DNA of 35,480 nucleotides from IMG/VR virus record IMGVR_UViG_3300012207_000006, positions 1-35,480 of that record; one strand, 5' to 3'. The DNA is from a virus. Every line of letters begins with the position of its first letter. Positions within the stretch are counted from its first letter, which is position 1. A model generated the notes under the pieces. The model ran no database searches. It worked only from the letters and a program-made list of their open reading frames with translations, and was not told where the DNA came from. Made by a program: the position numbers and the translations under genes. Below, in pieces: positions 15,323 to 23,117 of the stretch.

Positions 15323-16011
15323 GGTTGCACCACCTGATAGATGAGATAATCACTGTCTAGAGTTGAAGTGCCCCCACCCGTGCTGGCAGGCTTGAAGCTC
15401 ACGGCGATGCAGGCCCAGGTGGTGGCACCCCCAACGAACACACCCGCAATGGGTCCAGCCGTTGCTTGGACCTGGTATTCGCTCGCTGTGCCTTCACCCG
15501 CCTCCGTAAACAACAGAGTATATCCAGAACCGGCAGTCAGATCCCCGAGCGAGTTCAAGCCAAAGACAAATATCAGTTCGCCATTGACCGTTGGCGTTGG
15601 TGATAGGTTGCCAGTCGAGGGGTTCGTGCTGTTTCCCGCCGCCGATGCAGTGCCTTCATGTCCCGCAGTATTGTCATCGCCCGTGTATTCGGTGATGACG
15701 ATAGTTCGTCCGGTCGGGGTTCCGGAGAATGCTGCCGTGACCGTGGGAGCAGTGCTGCCGCCGATATTCTTCGCGGACCAGCACTCCAGCCATCGGCCAA
15801 TTTGCACCGTATCATCGAACTGCAGTTCGCGAACGTAAGTATTACTCTTGTCGTCGGTCACGCCAGTAACAGTACCGGCGTCATTGCAGCTCACCCCTAC
15901 CACGATCCGATTGCCGGCCGTGACGCCTGCAGGCATCGTCGCCGCGATGCTGGCGCCAGCGCCCACCCCGATAGTGTTGGCCTTCTGCCCGGGAACGAGA
16001 CTGATCGCCAT
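15319..16011 (-). CDS. Beta-sandwich virion protein (Ig-like pattern)
   Basis: The 230-aa protein begins with VGAGASIAATMPAGVTAGNR and continues with TGVTDDKSNTYVRELQF, a pattern found in phage and bacterial beta-sandwich proteins that often decorate virions. The middle is Ser/Thr/Gly-rich, and the end (TTWACIAVSFKPAST) is a further strand. ATG 16011 overlaps the preceding stop as TAATG. The structure class is likely; the binding partner is not known. Confidence 0.65.
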   Translation of the reverse strand: MAISLVPGQKANTIGVGAGASIAATMPAGVTAGNRIVVGVSCNDAGTVTGVTDDKSNTYVRELQFDDTVQIGRWLECWSAKNIGGSTAPTVTAAFSGTPTGRTIVITEYTGDDNTAGHEGTASAAGNSTNPSTGNLSPTPTVNGELIFVFGLNSLGDLTAGSGYTLLFTEAGEGTASEYQVQATAGPIAGVFVGGATTWACIAVSFKPASTGGGTSTLDSDYLIYQVVQP

Positions 16012-17285
16012 TAGTTGGTCGGAACTTTGGCCAAGAACAGATCACAGCGCGTCTGGCCGTTCATATTTGACGTAAAAAGCGCATAGCGCCCGTCGGGCGA
16101 GAGCTTTGCGAACGGGAAACGCTCGTACACATTGCTCGTGTTGTAAGAGTGCCCCAGCAGATAGCGGCCGCCGGAGATGCGTGCGAATACCATTCCGCCA
16201 CGCCCCACGTAGGTCGAACCCGGGTCGATGGGACTGCCGTACTTGCCGAACAGCCCCCACTGCCCGTTACCCGCGTTCTGTACCCAGTTCCCGCTGCCGT
16301 GCAGTAGATCGCCGACGATAGCCCCACCGATATTCGTATCAGACTGCGCCACTGCCGGATCGATGGTCGCGTAAACACCTGGAGCCGGCGTGCCGTCCCA
16401 ATTCGACTGCAGGAAGATGCTGCGCAGGTTAGCCCCGTGCGCGAATGGCGTGTGGGTCGCGGAAGTCAGAGGATCATAAGTCCATGTAATGGTATCGGTG
16501 TTCCAGTCGTATACGTTCAGTCCGTTGTTCGGCGTCGTCATGCCGAGGCCTACGTAACGCCCATCGCGCTCCATGCGCGGCTCATCTACGTTCGAGTCCG
16601 TGTGCGTCTTGGCTGTAGTCGTGCTCGGCTCATAGACAACCGTACTACCGGTCGAAGTCTTGAGGATCACGAAACGCGCATCATTCCGGGATTGGTGCAA
16701 CCACACGTCGCCGGTTGACGCCCACGGCCAGCCGCCGCCCGTCACTTCAGAGTTGTCGCGGAAGTCGAAGCGCCGCACCGTAGCGTCGGCGTTACAGATA
16801 TAGCAATAGTACGGTGTGGCCGGGTTGTTGGAGAAGGTGAGGCAAAGATCGCGATTCGGGTCCATTGTACCAGAGAGTACGCGCGGATTGCTAACCCCAG
16901 AGCTTGGATCGAAATCGATCATCGCGTGATCGAACCCAGTCCCTAGCCGTAGCACATGGATGGTCCGCTTCGTGCCACTCCAAGGCAGGGATATCTCATC
17001 ACCACCATCTGCGTAATCGTGTCCACTGGCAGGATTACTGGCGAAGGGGAAGCTTGTATCCGTGAGCTTGTAAATCTTCGCCCCACTCACTGGATCGAGA
17101 TAACTCCCACCAGCCGCCAATGCCGGGATGTTTAGGGCATCATAGGCTGTGGTATCTGGAGCCGAACTCATCGTCGCCACGGGAAGCAGTGTGGGGTTCG
17201 GTGTATCCCCTCCACCGCCTGTTAAGACAGTGGAGAGGGATTGACTCGATGGCATGCTCAAAATGCGAACGGCCACGTTATTCAA
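16011..17285 (-). CDS. Beta-propeller (WD40/TolB-like) protein in virion module
   Basis: The 424-aa product contains repeated blades: SGAKIYKLTDTSFPF, TIHVLRLGTGFDHAMIDFD, TVRRFDFRDNSEV, RYVGLGMTTPNNGLNVYDWN, and a last blade FPFAKLSPDGRYALFTSN, which is the classic TolB-like repeat. Such propellers usually bind proteins or glycans. The frame can start at TTG 17285 (GGAG four bases upstream) or GTG 17276. The first 50 residues are low complexity. It lies among virion genes, so I infer a structural or receptor-contact role. It is unusual in a small siphovirus. Confidence 0.65.
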   Translation of the reverse strand: MNNVAVRILSMPSSQSLSTVLTGGGGDTPNPTLLPVATMSSAPDTTAYDALNIPALAAGGSYLDPVSGAKIYKLTDTSFPFASNPASGHDYADGGDEISLPWSGTKRTIHVLRLGTGFDHAMIDFDPSSGVSNPRVLSGTMDPNRDLCLTFSNNPATPYYCYICNADATVRRFDFRDNSEVTGGGWPWASTGDVWLHQSRNDARFVILKTSTGSTVVYEPSTTTAKTHTDSNVDEPRMERDGRYVGLGMTTPNNGLNVYDWNTDTITWTYDPLTSATHTPFAHGANLRSIFLQSNWDGTPAPGVYATIDPAVAQSDTNIGGAIVGDLLHGSGNWVQNAGNGQWGLFGKYGSPIDPGSTYVGRGGMVFARISGGRYLLGHSYNTSNVYERFPFAKLSPDGRYALFTSNMNGQTRCDLFLAKVPTN

Positions 17286-17757
17286 CGATCTCCGCAGAGA
17301 CGTGATGCAGCATCGCCGTCACCCCGCAGACCGAGTTGATATCCAACTCGTCTGCGCCGCCCCCTTCCAGGTGAATGCACGAATCCTGGTTGGGGGCAAC
17401 CCATGCCCCGGGACCAGCCGCCCCGCAACCGAAGCCGAGCTGGTAGGCACCTGAGACGGTGCCAGCAGTGATCGCGGTCACCTTGTCTGCCGCCGTGGTT
17501 GAGGCGGTCGTCCCGATACGCCGGGGCGATGGGGTGATGGCCGTGCCACCCGAGCCTGCCGTTGTCCATCGGCGCACCCGATAACCGATGCCTGTGATCG
17601 CGGCAAGCGAAGCACCGCGGCCGAGCGCATAGATAGCCTGAAGATCCGTACCGCGCGTCGCTTGGCGTAGCACAAGCGTCGGGTCCTCAGTGTTGGGCGT
17701 CGCGTGCGTCGCGTAGGGCGTCGCTGGAGCCCCTTCAACGGCGTAAACGAATGGCAT
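17278..17757 (-). CDS. Hypothetical virion protein (159 aa)
   Basis: The 159-aa product is beta-rich with many Ala, Thr and Gly residues, beginning MPFVYAVEGAPATPYATHAT and containing DLQAIYALGRGASLAAITGI. It ends with conserved-looking cysteine and histidine residues (VCGVTAMLHHVSAEIVE). It sits at the border between the head adaptor genes and the beta-propeller gene. No family is recognised. Confidence 0.6.
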   Translation of the reverse strand: MPFVYAVEGAPATPYATHATPNTEDPTLVLRQATRGTDLQAIYALGRGASLAAITGIGYRVRRWTTAGSGGTAITPSPRRIGTTASTTAADKVTAITAGTVSGAYQLGFGCGAAGPGAWVAPNQDSCIHLEGGGADELDINSVCGVTAMLHHVSAEIVE

Positions 17758-17769
17758 GGTCGTTAGCTC

Positions 17770-18111
17770 CTAGCGTCGGTCTTTGATGAGATTCGCGAGC
17801 GGCGACGCATCCGCTGCGATCACTTCGGATAACTCCGATTCGGAGAGAAATCGCCCATACTGTTCAAGTTGTTCCTGTTTGATCTTTTCCCAAAAGATTT
17901 CATCAGGCATGACCATCGTATTCGTAATCTCTCCATTGGCCGCAAAGCAGTCATTGCAGAGATAAAATACGAAAGTCATGTTTTCGGCGGGGACAAGACC
18001 ACCGGGATTACCGCATTGCCCACAGTAGACGGGCACCCACATCACCCCGCCAGGTCCGGGGCGTGCGCCTATCGGTTCGCCGGTGCGACAATCAGGCAAG
18101 AGGTCAGGCAA
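17770..18111 (-). CDS. Zinc-ribbon protein of the head region
   Basis: The 113-aa product carries a zinc ribbon: VYCGQCGNPGG at about residues 28-38 and FYLCNDCFAA at about 49-58, two CxxC pairs 16 residues apart. A charged helical tail follows (KIKQEQLEQYGRFLSESELS). Similar proteins with a GGVMW-VPVYC start occur in the head region of other small phages. The role is not known; a structural zinc site in a capsid-associated or assembly protein is possible. Confidence 0.7.
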   Translation of the reverse strand: MPDLLPDCRTGEPIGARPGPGGVMWVPVYCGQCGNPGGLVPAENMTFVFYLCNDCFAANGEITNTMVMPDEIFWEKIKQEQLEQYGRFLSESELSEVIAADASPLANLIKDRR

Positions 18112-18125
18112 GGCTACTCCGTTCG

Positions 18126-18140
18126 GGGCGCGCCGCGCCC
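18126..18140. other. GC-rich inverted repeat between head genes
   Basis: GGGCGCGCCGCGCCC is a 7-1-7 inverted repeat in the 33-base gap between two head genes. It would fold into a short strong hairpin in the leftward mRNA but has no T-tract. It may affect mRNA stability or ribosome access. Its small size leaves chance as an explanation. Confidence 0.25.
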
Positions 18141-18144
18141 ACGG

Positions 18145-18507
18145 TTACCGACGTAATTGCAGCACGTACATCGCAGCAGCGTTCAGCCCTTCCTGGTCTA
18201 CCGACATCACGTCATAAGGCAGGTCGTCAATGAGCACCTGATCTTTGGGCAGCGGGGCGAAAGTCACATCGCGCGCGGCCAACAGTGCCTTCCGGTCACC
18301 CGATTGAATGGACCCCGCACCAGCCAGCGTTTCCCGATCCGAGTAGATGGTGATCGCCATCGTCACGGCATGATCTTCCACCGAATTCCCTACGGTGCGC
18401 GTGGCGGTGTTGTAAACGCCTGGGGTGATCCGCCGCAGCATGACCGGAGTCCCCGTGCGCTGGATGGTCTTCTGCAGCGTCCGCGCGATGGCGGTATCGA
18501 GGCTCAT
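18145..18507 (-). CDS. Head closure / head-tail connector protein
   Basis: The 120-aa product has the size and position of a head closure protein: it follows the DnaT-like adaptor and precedes tail-side genes. The sequence has a helical start (DTAIARTLQKTIQRTG), then TPVMLRRITPGVYN and a beta-rich second half with QVLIDDLPYDVMSVDQE. The ATG at 18507 overlaps the preceding stop as ATGA. The name rests on context and beta pattern rather than on a clear signature. Confidence 0.6.
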   Translation of the reverse strand: MSLDTAIARTLQKTIQRTGTPVMLRRITPGVYNTATRTVGNSVEDHAVTMAITIYSDRETLAGAGSIQSGDRKALLAARDVTFAPLPKDQVLIDDLPYDVMSVDQEGLNAAAMYVLQLRR

Positions 18508-18989
18508 GCGTGGATCACATGCGTCCCGCGGCCGGCCAGACGGATGGGCTCCAGCGTGCGGAGTACATGCAGCGGCAAGGCCGACCGGGGGATGAACCGG
18601 GGGGTCATGTCAACATCCCCAACCCGCAAATGGGTGAAGGCTTCGATTTCCGAATCTCCGAAGATCGACGGGTCGTTCAGAATCGCGAGCGCCAATTCGC
18701 AGGTAGCATCCATCAGCATTTGCGGAATCGCCGTGTAGATCAAATAGGCCCCGTTGCGGCTGAATGCACCAAAACGGGGCCAGACGAGACGCTGGAAGAT
18801 GGAGACGATAGAGCCGACGTAACGTTCCGTGTCGAGCCAAGCCGTCGCCATGATGAGCGCCGATTCCTTTTGCTCCTGGTCGGCGTCGTTCCATGCCTCG
18901 GCACCGAGGCGACCGAGGAAATAGGTCTCGGCCGCGCTCAGTGTCAGATACGAGTTGGCGTTGGTGCCGCCAACCGTGGCGTCGATCAC
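18504..18989 (-). CDS. Head-tail adaptor (DnaT-like family, PF20557 type)
   Basis: The 161-aa product starts TVGGTNANSYLTLSAAETYF and continues with EAWNDADQEQKESALIMATA, the hallmark of the family named DnaT-like ssDNA-binding in databases but found as a head-tail adaptor gene directly after coat genes in many phages. A long helical middle includes CELALAILNDP. It sits right after the coat gene. I regard the ssDNA-binding name as a misnomer here and assign an adaptor role. Confidence 0.75.
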   Translation of the reverse strand: MIDATVGGTNANSYLTLSAAETYFLGRLGAEAWNDADQEQKESALIMATAWLDTERYVGSIVSIFQRLVWPRFGAFSRNGAYLIYTAIPQMLMDATCELALAILNDPSIFGDSEIEAFTHLRVGDVDMTPRFIPRSALPLHVLRTLEPIRLAGRGTHVIHA

Positions 18990-18992
18990 GGC

Positions 18993-20189
18993 TTAGATCG
19001 AACTCGCCACACGCGCTGCGAGGCGCGCTTCGACGAGCTTCCACCCATGCAGGATGTCGAAGCTGAATAGATCACGCTTATTCTGCCGGGTGACCTCCAA
19101 TCGCAAGGTCAATCCGCTGATCGGGTCGCTCATTGAGATGTAGTTCCCCGAGCCGATGCTCTGGAGCGGGCGCGACGCGAACCCGAAGGCATCGGGATAG
19201 AACATCAGGTTGACCTTATGGCTCGGCAGCACCGATGCGCTATTGGCCGACGTGACGCCGACCTTGAGGCCCGGCGAGAACGACGTGACTGCCAGCGAGT
19301 TGGTCGTGGAGGTCACCAGCGTGTTGTTGACGTAGGTCTGGTTGTGGTTCGAGAACTTGAACACATCCCCGACCTTCAGCGTCAGCGCCGTAGTGATCGT
19401 GCCCACGAACGTGATCGCTGTATCTCCAACGTTGGCAGTCGGGCAGGTCAGCGTCTGCGCTGCGGTAGTGCCAACCGTCCCGGCAGTTTGGGTCGGGACG
19501 CCCTGATCCATCCACCAGTCCATCCCGATCTTGTGGCCGATGTTGCGATCCTGCACGCCAGCGGTGTCCCCGCGCTCCATCGTTTTGAGGAATGGCGACT
19601 GGAAGCTGGCATCCCAGTTGTCCTTGGGCGAGAGCACGACCACGCGCCCGGTCGGAGAGGCGCCGCCTTGATCGAGCAGCACACCTGCTTCGGCGACCGC
19701 ACGGAAGGCTGTGGGGTTTTTGGTGGCATCGACCACGAAGGCCGACGGTAAGAGCGTCGAACCGCCGCCGAAGTTGTCTGGTGCGCCCGTGTTGTAGATG
19801 CTCGTGTAGAGCGCCATGCCCTGAGCATCGACGTAATCGGCGAGCGCGATGACGGCCGACTTGACGCACCGCGGGATCGCGCCTTCCAGCACTTCGCCCG
19901 CTTCTTTGTCGGACAGCACGAAAGGCGCTTCGCGCCAGTCTGAGAGGACGAGCGCCGTGGTGCTCCAGGTCTGGGCGCCGGGGTCCGCCGCCGTGGCATC
20001 GGGGGCGACGGCGCGGGTCGCGACCGTCGGCTGGATCGGAATGTTGATGGTTGAGCCTCGCGAAGCTGCCACTTCGTCGGAGTAGTTCGCGACGAGTCGG
20101 GGCAGGACGCTGTTGGCTCGGAGCACGACGATACCCGCGGCGAACAGCCGCGGCAGTAGGTCGCTGTAACTGTTGGCAACGTTCGCCAT
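18993..20189 (-). CDS. Major capsid protein, P22 coat-like (gp5 family)
   Basis: The product is 398 aa, similar in length to P22 gp5. The N-terminus (NSYSDLLPRLFAAGIVVLRA, then LVANYSDEVAASRGSTINIP) is typical of this family, as is the later segment LVLSDWREAPFVLSDKEAG. A beta-rich insertion region from about 240 to 320 parallels the I-domain of P22 coat. The C-terminal stretch includes DPISGLTLRLEVTRQNKRDL. CGGAG lies nine bases upstream of the ATG. The protein should build an HK97-fold icosahedral shell with the scaffold-like protein. Confidence 0.87.
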   Translation of the reverse strand: MANVANSYSDLLPRLFAAGIVVLRANSVLPRLVANYSDEVAASRGSTINIPIQPTVATRAVAPDATAADPGAQTWSTTALVLSDWREAPFVLSDKEAGEVLEGAIPRCVKSAVIALADYVDAQGMALYTSIYNTGAPDNFGGGSTLLPSAFVVDATKNPTAFRAVAEAGVLLDQGGASPTGRVVVLSPKDNWDASFQSPFLKTMERGDTAGVQDRNIGHKIGMDWWMDQGVPTQTAGTVGTTAAQTLTCPTANVGDTAITFVGTITTALTLKVGDVFKFSNHNQTYVNNTLVTSTTNSLAVTSFSPGLKVGVTSANSASVLPSHKVNLMFYPDAFGFASRPLQSIGSGNYISMSDPISGLTLRLEVTRQNKRDLFSFDILHGWKLVEARLAARVASSI

Positions 20190-20264
20190 TGGGGCAGCTC
20201 CGAAGAAAAAGGGGTTCGCGGTTTACTCACGTCAAACCCATCGGAGTCATCACTTCGGTGGGGT

Positions 20265-20304
20265 GCTGGGGATTCACCCCAGCCCGGCCCCAGCATCCTG
20301 GGGC
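20265..20304 (-). promoter_or_regulatory. Two tandem hairpins in the coat gene leader
   Basis: Two adjacent inverted repeats share the same stem bases: GCTGGGG-ATTCA-CCCCAGC (20265-20283) and GCCCCAG-CATC-CTGGGGC (20287-20304). Each has a 7-bp GC-rich stem and a 4-5-base loop, and the halves could also pair across to form alternative structures. No T-run follows on either strand, so these do not look like ordinary terminators. They lie in the 5' leader of the coat mRNA if the promoter at 20320-20347 is used. Confidence 0.6.
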
Positions 20305-20319
20305 GACCTACTTGTCCCT

Positions 20320-20347
20320 ACGTTACTGCTGGCACGCTTTTTGTCAA
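20320..20347 (-). promoter_or_regulatory. Candidate promoter for the coat gene
   Basis: On the reverse strand a perfect -35 TTGACA (20347-20342) is followed, 16 bases later, by TAACGT (20325-20320), which keeps the important first, second and last -10 bases. It sits just past the stop of the glycosyltransferase gene, in the longest gap of the leftward arm. Such a site would allow extra transcription of the coat and downstream genes relative to the packaging genes. Confidence 0.5.
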
Positions 20348-20352
20348 GGGGG

Positions 20353-20928
20353 CTAGAATGCGTAGTCGCCGATATGATGCAAAGGGATGGTCGGGTCCGC
20401 CCAAATCTCCAGACCAGCCGCCCGGGCCTTTCGGCAAAAGAACAGATCCTCTCCCATCCGGCCCCGAGTATCGCGGTCGTATTCCATGTAGGGCGGCTGC
20501 ATGCGTTTGGTTACCGTAGGAAGATGTATCGCGAGGAACCCCGTACCGACGGCCGCGCACATGAATGGCTTGTCGGGGAACGTGGCCTTGCCGACCAAGT
20601 ATCCGCCCTTGCCATCGTCGAGTCGCACGGTGCTTGTGGGCGGCTCCTTTTTCTCATTGTACGCCCCGCCGATGATGGCTTTAGAATGCTCGCAGATCCG
20701 TCGCATCGCATCGGGGGGAAACTCCATATCGGTGTCGATAAACAGGACTTTCTCGGAGCCCGCTTTCAGCGCTTCTTGGATAATCGTTTCGCGGTTCGAA
20801 TCCAGATAGGGACTGCGGATCACAGACAGGTGCAACTCGAACGGGAAATCGCTGAGTCCCTTGATGAGCGAGACCGCCATTGGGGCTTTGAAATCCGCGA
20901 AGCACGAAATCCCAACCGTGACTCTCAC
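20353..20928 (-). CDS. Glycosyltransferase, family 2-like (GT-A fold)
   Basis: The 191-aa product has an N-terminal start like GT-A enzymes (TVGISCFADFKAPMAVSLIK), an NRETIIQEALK helix, and the DxD motif in VLFIDTDMEFPPDAM (Asp65-Asp67), which binds the metal and nucleotide sugar. A later GEDLFFCRKARAAGLEIWAD element and HHIG supply the usual acceptor-side acid and a metal-binding His. It is the length of a small single-domain enzyme. GTG 20928 overlaps the scaffold stop as GTGA, so it is expressed with head genes. Substrate is unknown: modified capsid protein or DNA is possible. Confidence 0.8.
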   Translation of the reverse strand: MRVTVGISCFADFKAPMAVSLIKGLSDFPFELHLSVIRSPYLDSNRETIIQEALKAGSEKVLFIDTDMEFPPDAMRRICEHSKAIIGGAYNEKKEPPTSTVRLDDGKGGYLVGKATFPDKPFMCAAVGTGFLAIHLPTVTKRMQPPYMEYDRDTRGRMGEDLFFCRKARAAGLEIWADPTIPLHHIGDYAF

Positions 20929-21674
20929 CCGGAGAGCTTCGACGCCCCAGTAGCGATCTCAGCCATGATGGTGGCCATCTGCGCCCGTTCGGTCGCATTG
21001 CCCCCGCCCATCGGCGTCGGTTGCAGAGTCCGCGAATCCGTGACCCGACCGCTGGAGGCCGGAAAGGCGCCGGCGTACTCCTTGTCGTTCCGCATTTCGG
21101 CAACGAGATCGGCGGGCTCCATGTATTCGTCCGCCGTCTTAGCGCCCTGTTTAAGCCGGGGCTCGCCTTTGTCGTCGAGGACAACGGAGCGAAGTTTTCC
21201 GCCTACTTCGCGGAGATCAACTTTCTGTTTGGCCGCGGGCATGAGCAACTTATGACGGGCGCCCGGATAAGCACTGATCGCCCGGGTCAGTTCGCCGTCC
21301 ACCAGCGACTCGCGCAACTGGCCGATAAGATTCTTCTCTCGCGCATCACGCTTCTTGATTTCTTCCGCATGCGCGGCGGCGTCCTGTTCGATGATCTTCT
21401 GGAAGTTGCCCTTGGCGATGTCGGCATCACGCGCGGATTGCGTGGCCGCATCTTTCAACCGCTGATGTTCAGCTGGATCAATCCCTCCGAGCGCGGCGAG
21501 TTTGTCATTGGCTTTGCGCAAATCGTCCTTTGTGCGCTCGAACGCCACACGAAGTTCTTCGGCATCGTCGGAGTCGAGGACATAGTCGTTGCCCTTGGCG
21601 ACGTAGAGGCTTTGCATATCCTGGGTGAGCTTCGCCCACTCGGTGCGGTCGAGTTTCTGCCGGATCTTCGCCAT
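20925..21674 (-). CDS. Scaffold-like capsid assembly protein
   Basis: The 249-aa product is charged and helical, with a long coiled region from about 20 to 125 (DAEELRVAFERTKDDLRK, then EEIKKRDAREKNLIGQL), a basic middle (PGARHKLLMPAAKQKVD), and a flexible end. This layout and the place between portal and coat are those of phage scaffold proteins that direct coat assembly and are later lost. The fit is by composition and position, as scaffold sequences diverge widely. Confidence 0.72.
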   Translation of the reverse strand: MAKIRQKLDRTEWAKLTQDMQSLYVAKGNDYVLDSDDAEELRVAFERTKDDLRKANDKLAALGGIDPAEHQRLKDAATQSARDADIAKGNFQKIIEQDAAAHAEEIKKRDAREKNLIGQLRESLVDGELTRAISAYPGARHKLLMPAAKQKVDLREVGGKLRSVVLDDKGEPRLKQGAKTADEYMEPADLVAEMRNDKEYAGAFPASSGRVTDSRTLQPTPMGGGNATERAQMATIMAEIATGASKLSG

Positions 21675-21680
21675 AAACGA

Positions 21681-23117
21681 TTAGGCTCCTGGTGCGGGAA
21701 CGGCGGTTCCCGTGGTATCGGGGTTGTTGGTCTGGCCTGGGGCCTTGGGCTCAGGTGCGAATGCTGCCTGCGCTGGCGAGAACTGTCCAGCCGTCGCGGG
21801 ATCGAGTTGGAAGTCGCGCGTAAACTTGAAACTGCCACCGACGTGCGGATCACTTTTCACGTCCATGCCGAGATACTGCGCCGTGAAGTAGAGCGCCTGC
21901 TCGATCCCGTTTTCCAAATCCCCCACTACGGCCCCGAGCGTTGCGTCCTGCTCCGTGCGATCAAGAATGGACTTCTGCGCCGTCTCAGCCGCGCGCGATT
22001 TCCGTTGCAACATCGAGAGGCCGAGGTTCGCCATCTGCTCCTCGAGGTCGGACAGCAGAGCGCGGGTCGAACCGAGCGAAGCCCCTGTCGTCTCCAACCA
22101 CCGCAGCGTCGTATTCTGGTCACCCGATTTCACGAGAATCGCCCGATTGGGCCCGATCTGGATCTCGTTCTCATCGATCCCCACGCCAAAGAGCACAGGC
22201 ACGTTGGCGATGTGCGCGGCATGCGCCAAATCACTCCACATCTGGTAGTGCAAGAGGTTCAGGTTCGCGAGGTCCATGAGCGGCGGCCGGGCGTCCATGA
22301 AATCCGTATGCTCGGTATAGACGATGCCGAGCGGGATTTCGGTGACGGTTGGCAATTGCCCCGAACCGACAGAGACGAGTTTCCCACTTTGGGCTCGCTG
22401 CCACGATTCCCAGAGAATCACGGCTTCAGCGGTCGCCGGCGCGACGGCAGGTAAGCGCTTGAATGACCGATACTGCTCCACCAGCTTCACGCCATAGTCG
22501 CCCTTCGGGAGTTGAACAACTTCTTTCAGCACGAGCTGGGAAAGTAGCAGTTTCCCATCCTCGACCACCGTGCGGAAGCTCACGATGTTGTCCTTCGAGT
22601 ACATCGTCCAGTAGGGCCGAATCTCGGCGGCGAGTTCATCCGCTCGGGTAATGTTCTCCCCATCGAGCGTCGGCATCTCCACGAAAATTCCAGTGAGCCC
22701 CGTAATCAGGGCGTCGAGAAACGTGTGGCGCAGGAACATGTCGCCATTCGTCCCGCGATTGTCGATGTCGTCATCGTAGAGTTTCTGGATCTCGGGCGGC
22801 ACGCCTTCCGGTGTCGGCGGCTGGCGGAAGGCGATCCCCGTCAGCGCCCGGATGGTCCGCGCAAAGGCGTTGTAGAACGTCGGCCGCATGGATCGGATGA
22901 AGTAGTCTTTTTCCTCCTCGGCCGGATGTTGGGGCAGGTACTGTTGCCGCTCAGCGCGGAGCGCGTTGAATCCGCCGTACAGTGCCCGCACGAGTTTCAA
23001 TTCGGGTTGCCATGCGCGGACACTCGGCGAGGGAGTGGAGGGATCGTTTTCTTCGGTCCCGCCCTTGAACCCGGGGAAGTCCAGTAGGTAGCCAGTCAGC
23101 GAGCCCCAGAGACTCAT
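21681..23117 (-). CDS. Portal protein, DUF4055 family
   Basis: The 478-aa product matches the DUF4055 portal family. The early region shows LYGGFNALRAERQQYLPQHP followed by FYNAFARTIRALTGIAFR; the middle has PRAI-type crown segments, and the characteristic DFMDARPPLMDLANLNLLHY is present. The late part (LLSDLEEQMANLGLSMLQ) is the long tunnel-side helix. Twelve copies should form the ring at one vertex through which DNA is packaged. The gene overlaps the terminase stop by ATGA. The C-terminus is Pro/Ala/Gly-rich. Confidence 0.88.
   Translation of the reverse strand: MSLWGSLTGYLLDFPGFKGGTEENDPSTPSPSVRAWQPELKLVRALYGGFNALRAERQQYLPQHPAEEEKDYFIRSMRPTFYNAFARTIRALTGIAFRQPPTPEGVPPEIQKLYDDDIDNRGTNGDMFLRHTFLDALITGLTGIFVEMPTLDGENITRADELAAEIRPYWTMYSKDNIVSFRTVVEDGKLLLSQLVLKEVVQLPKGDYGVKLVEQYRSFKRLPAVAPATAEAVILWESWQRAQSGKLVSVGSGQLPTVTEIPLGIVYTEHTDFMDARPPLMDLANLNLLHYQMWSDLAHAAHIANVPVLFGVGIDENEIQIGPNRAILVKSGDQNTTLRWLETTGASLGSTRALLSDLEEQMANLGLSMLQRKSRAAETAQKSILDRTEQDATLGAVVGDLENGIEQALYFTAQYLGMDVKSDPHVGGSFKFTRDFQLDPATAGQFSPAQAAFAPEPKAPGQTNNPDTTGTAVPAPGA

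Noticed and set aside
20265-20304. Intrinsic terminator before the coat gene
   Set aside because: Both hairpins lack a T-run on either strand, so I list them as leader structures instead.
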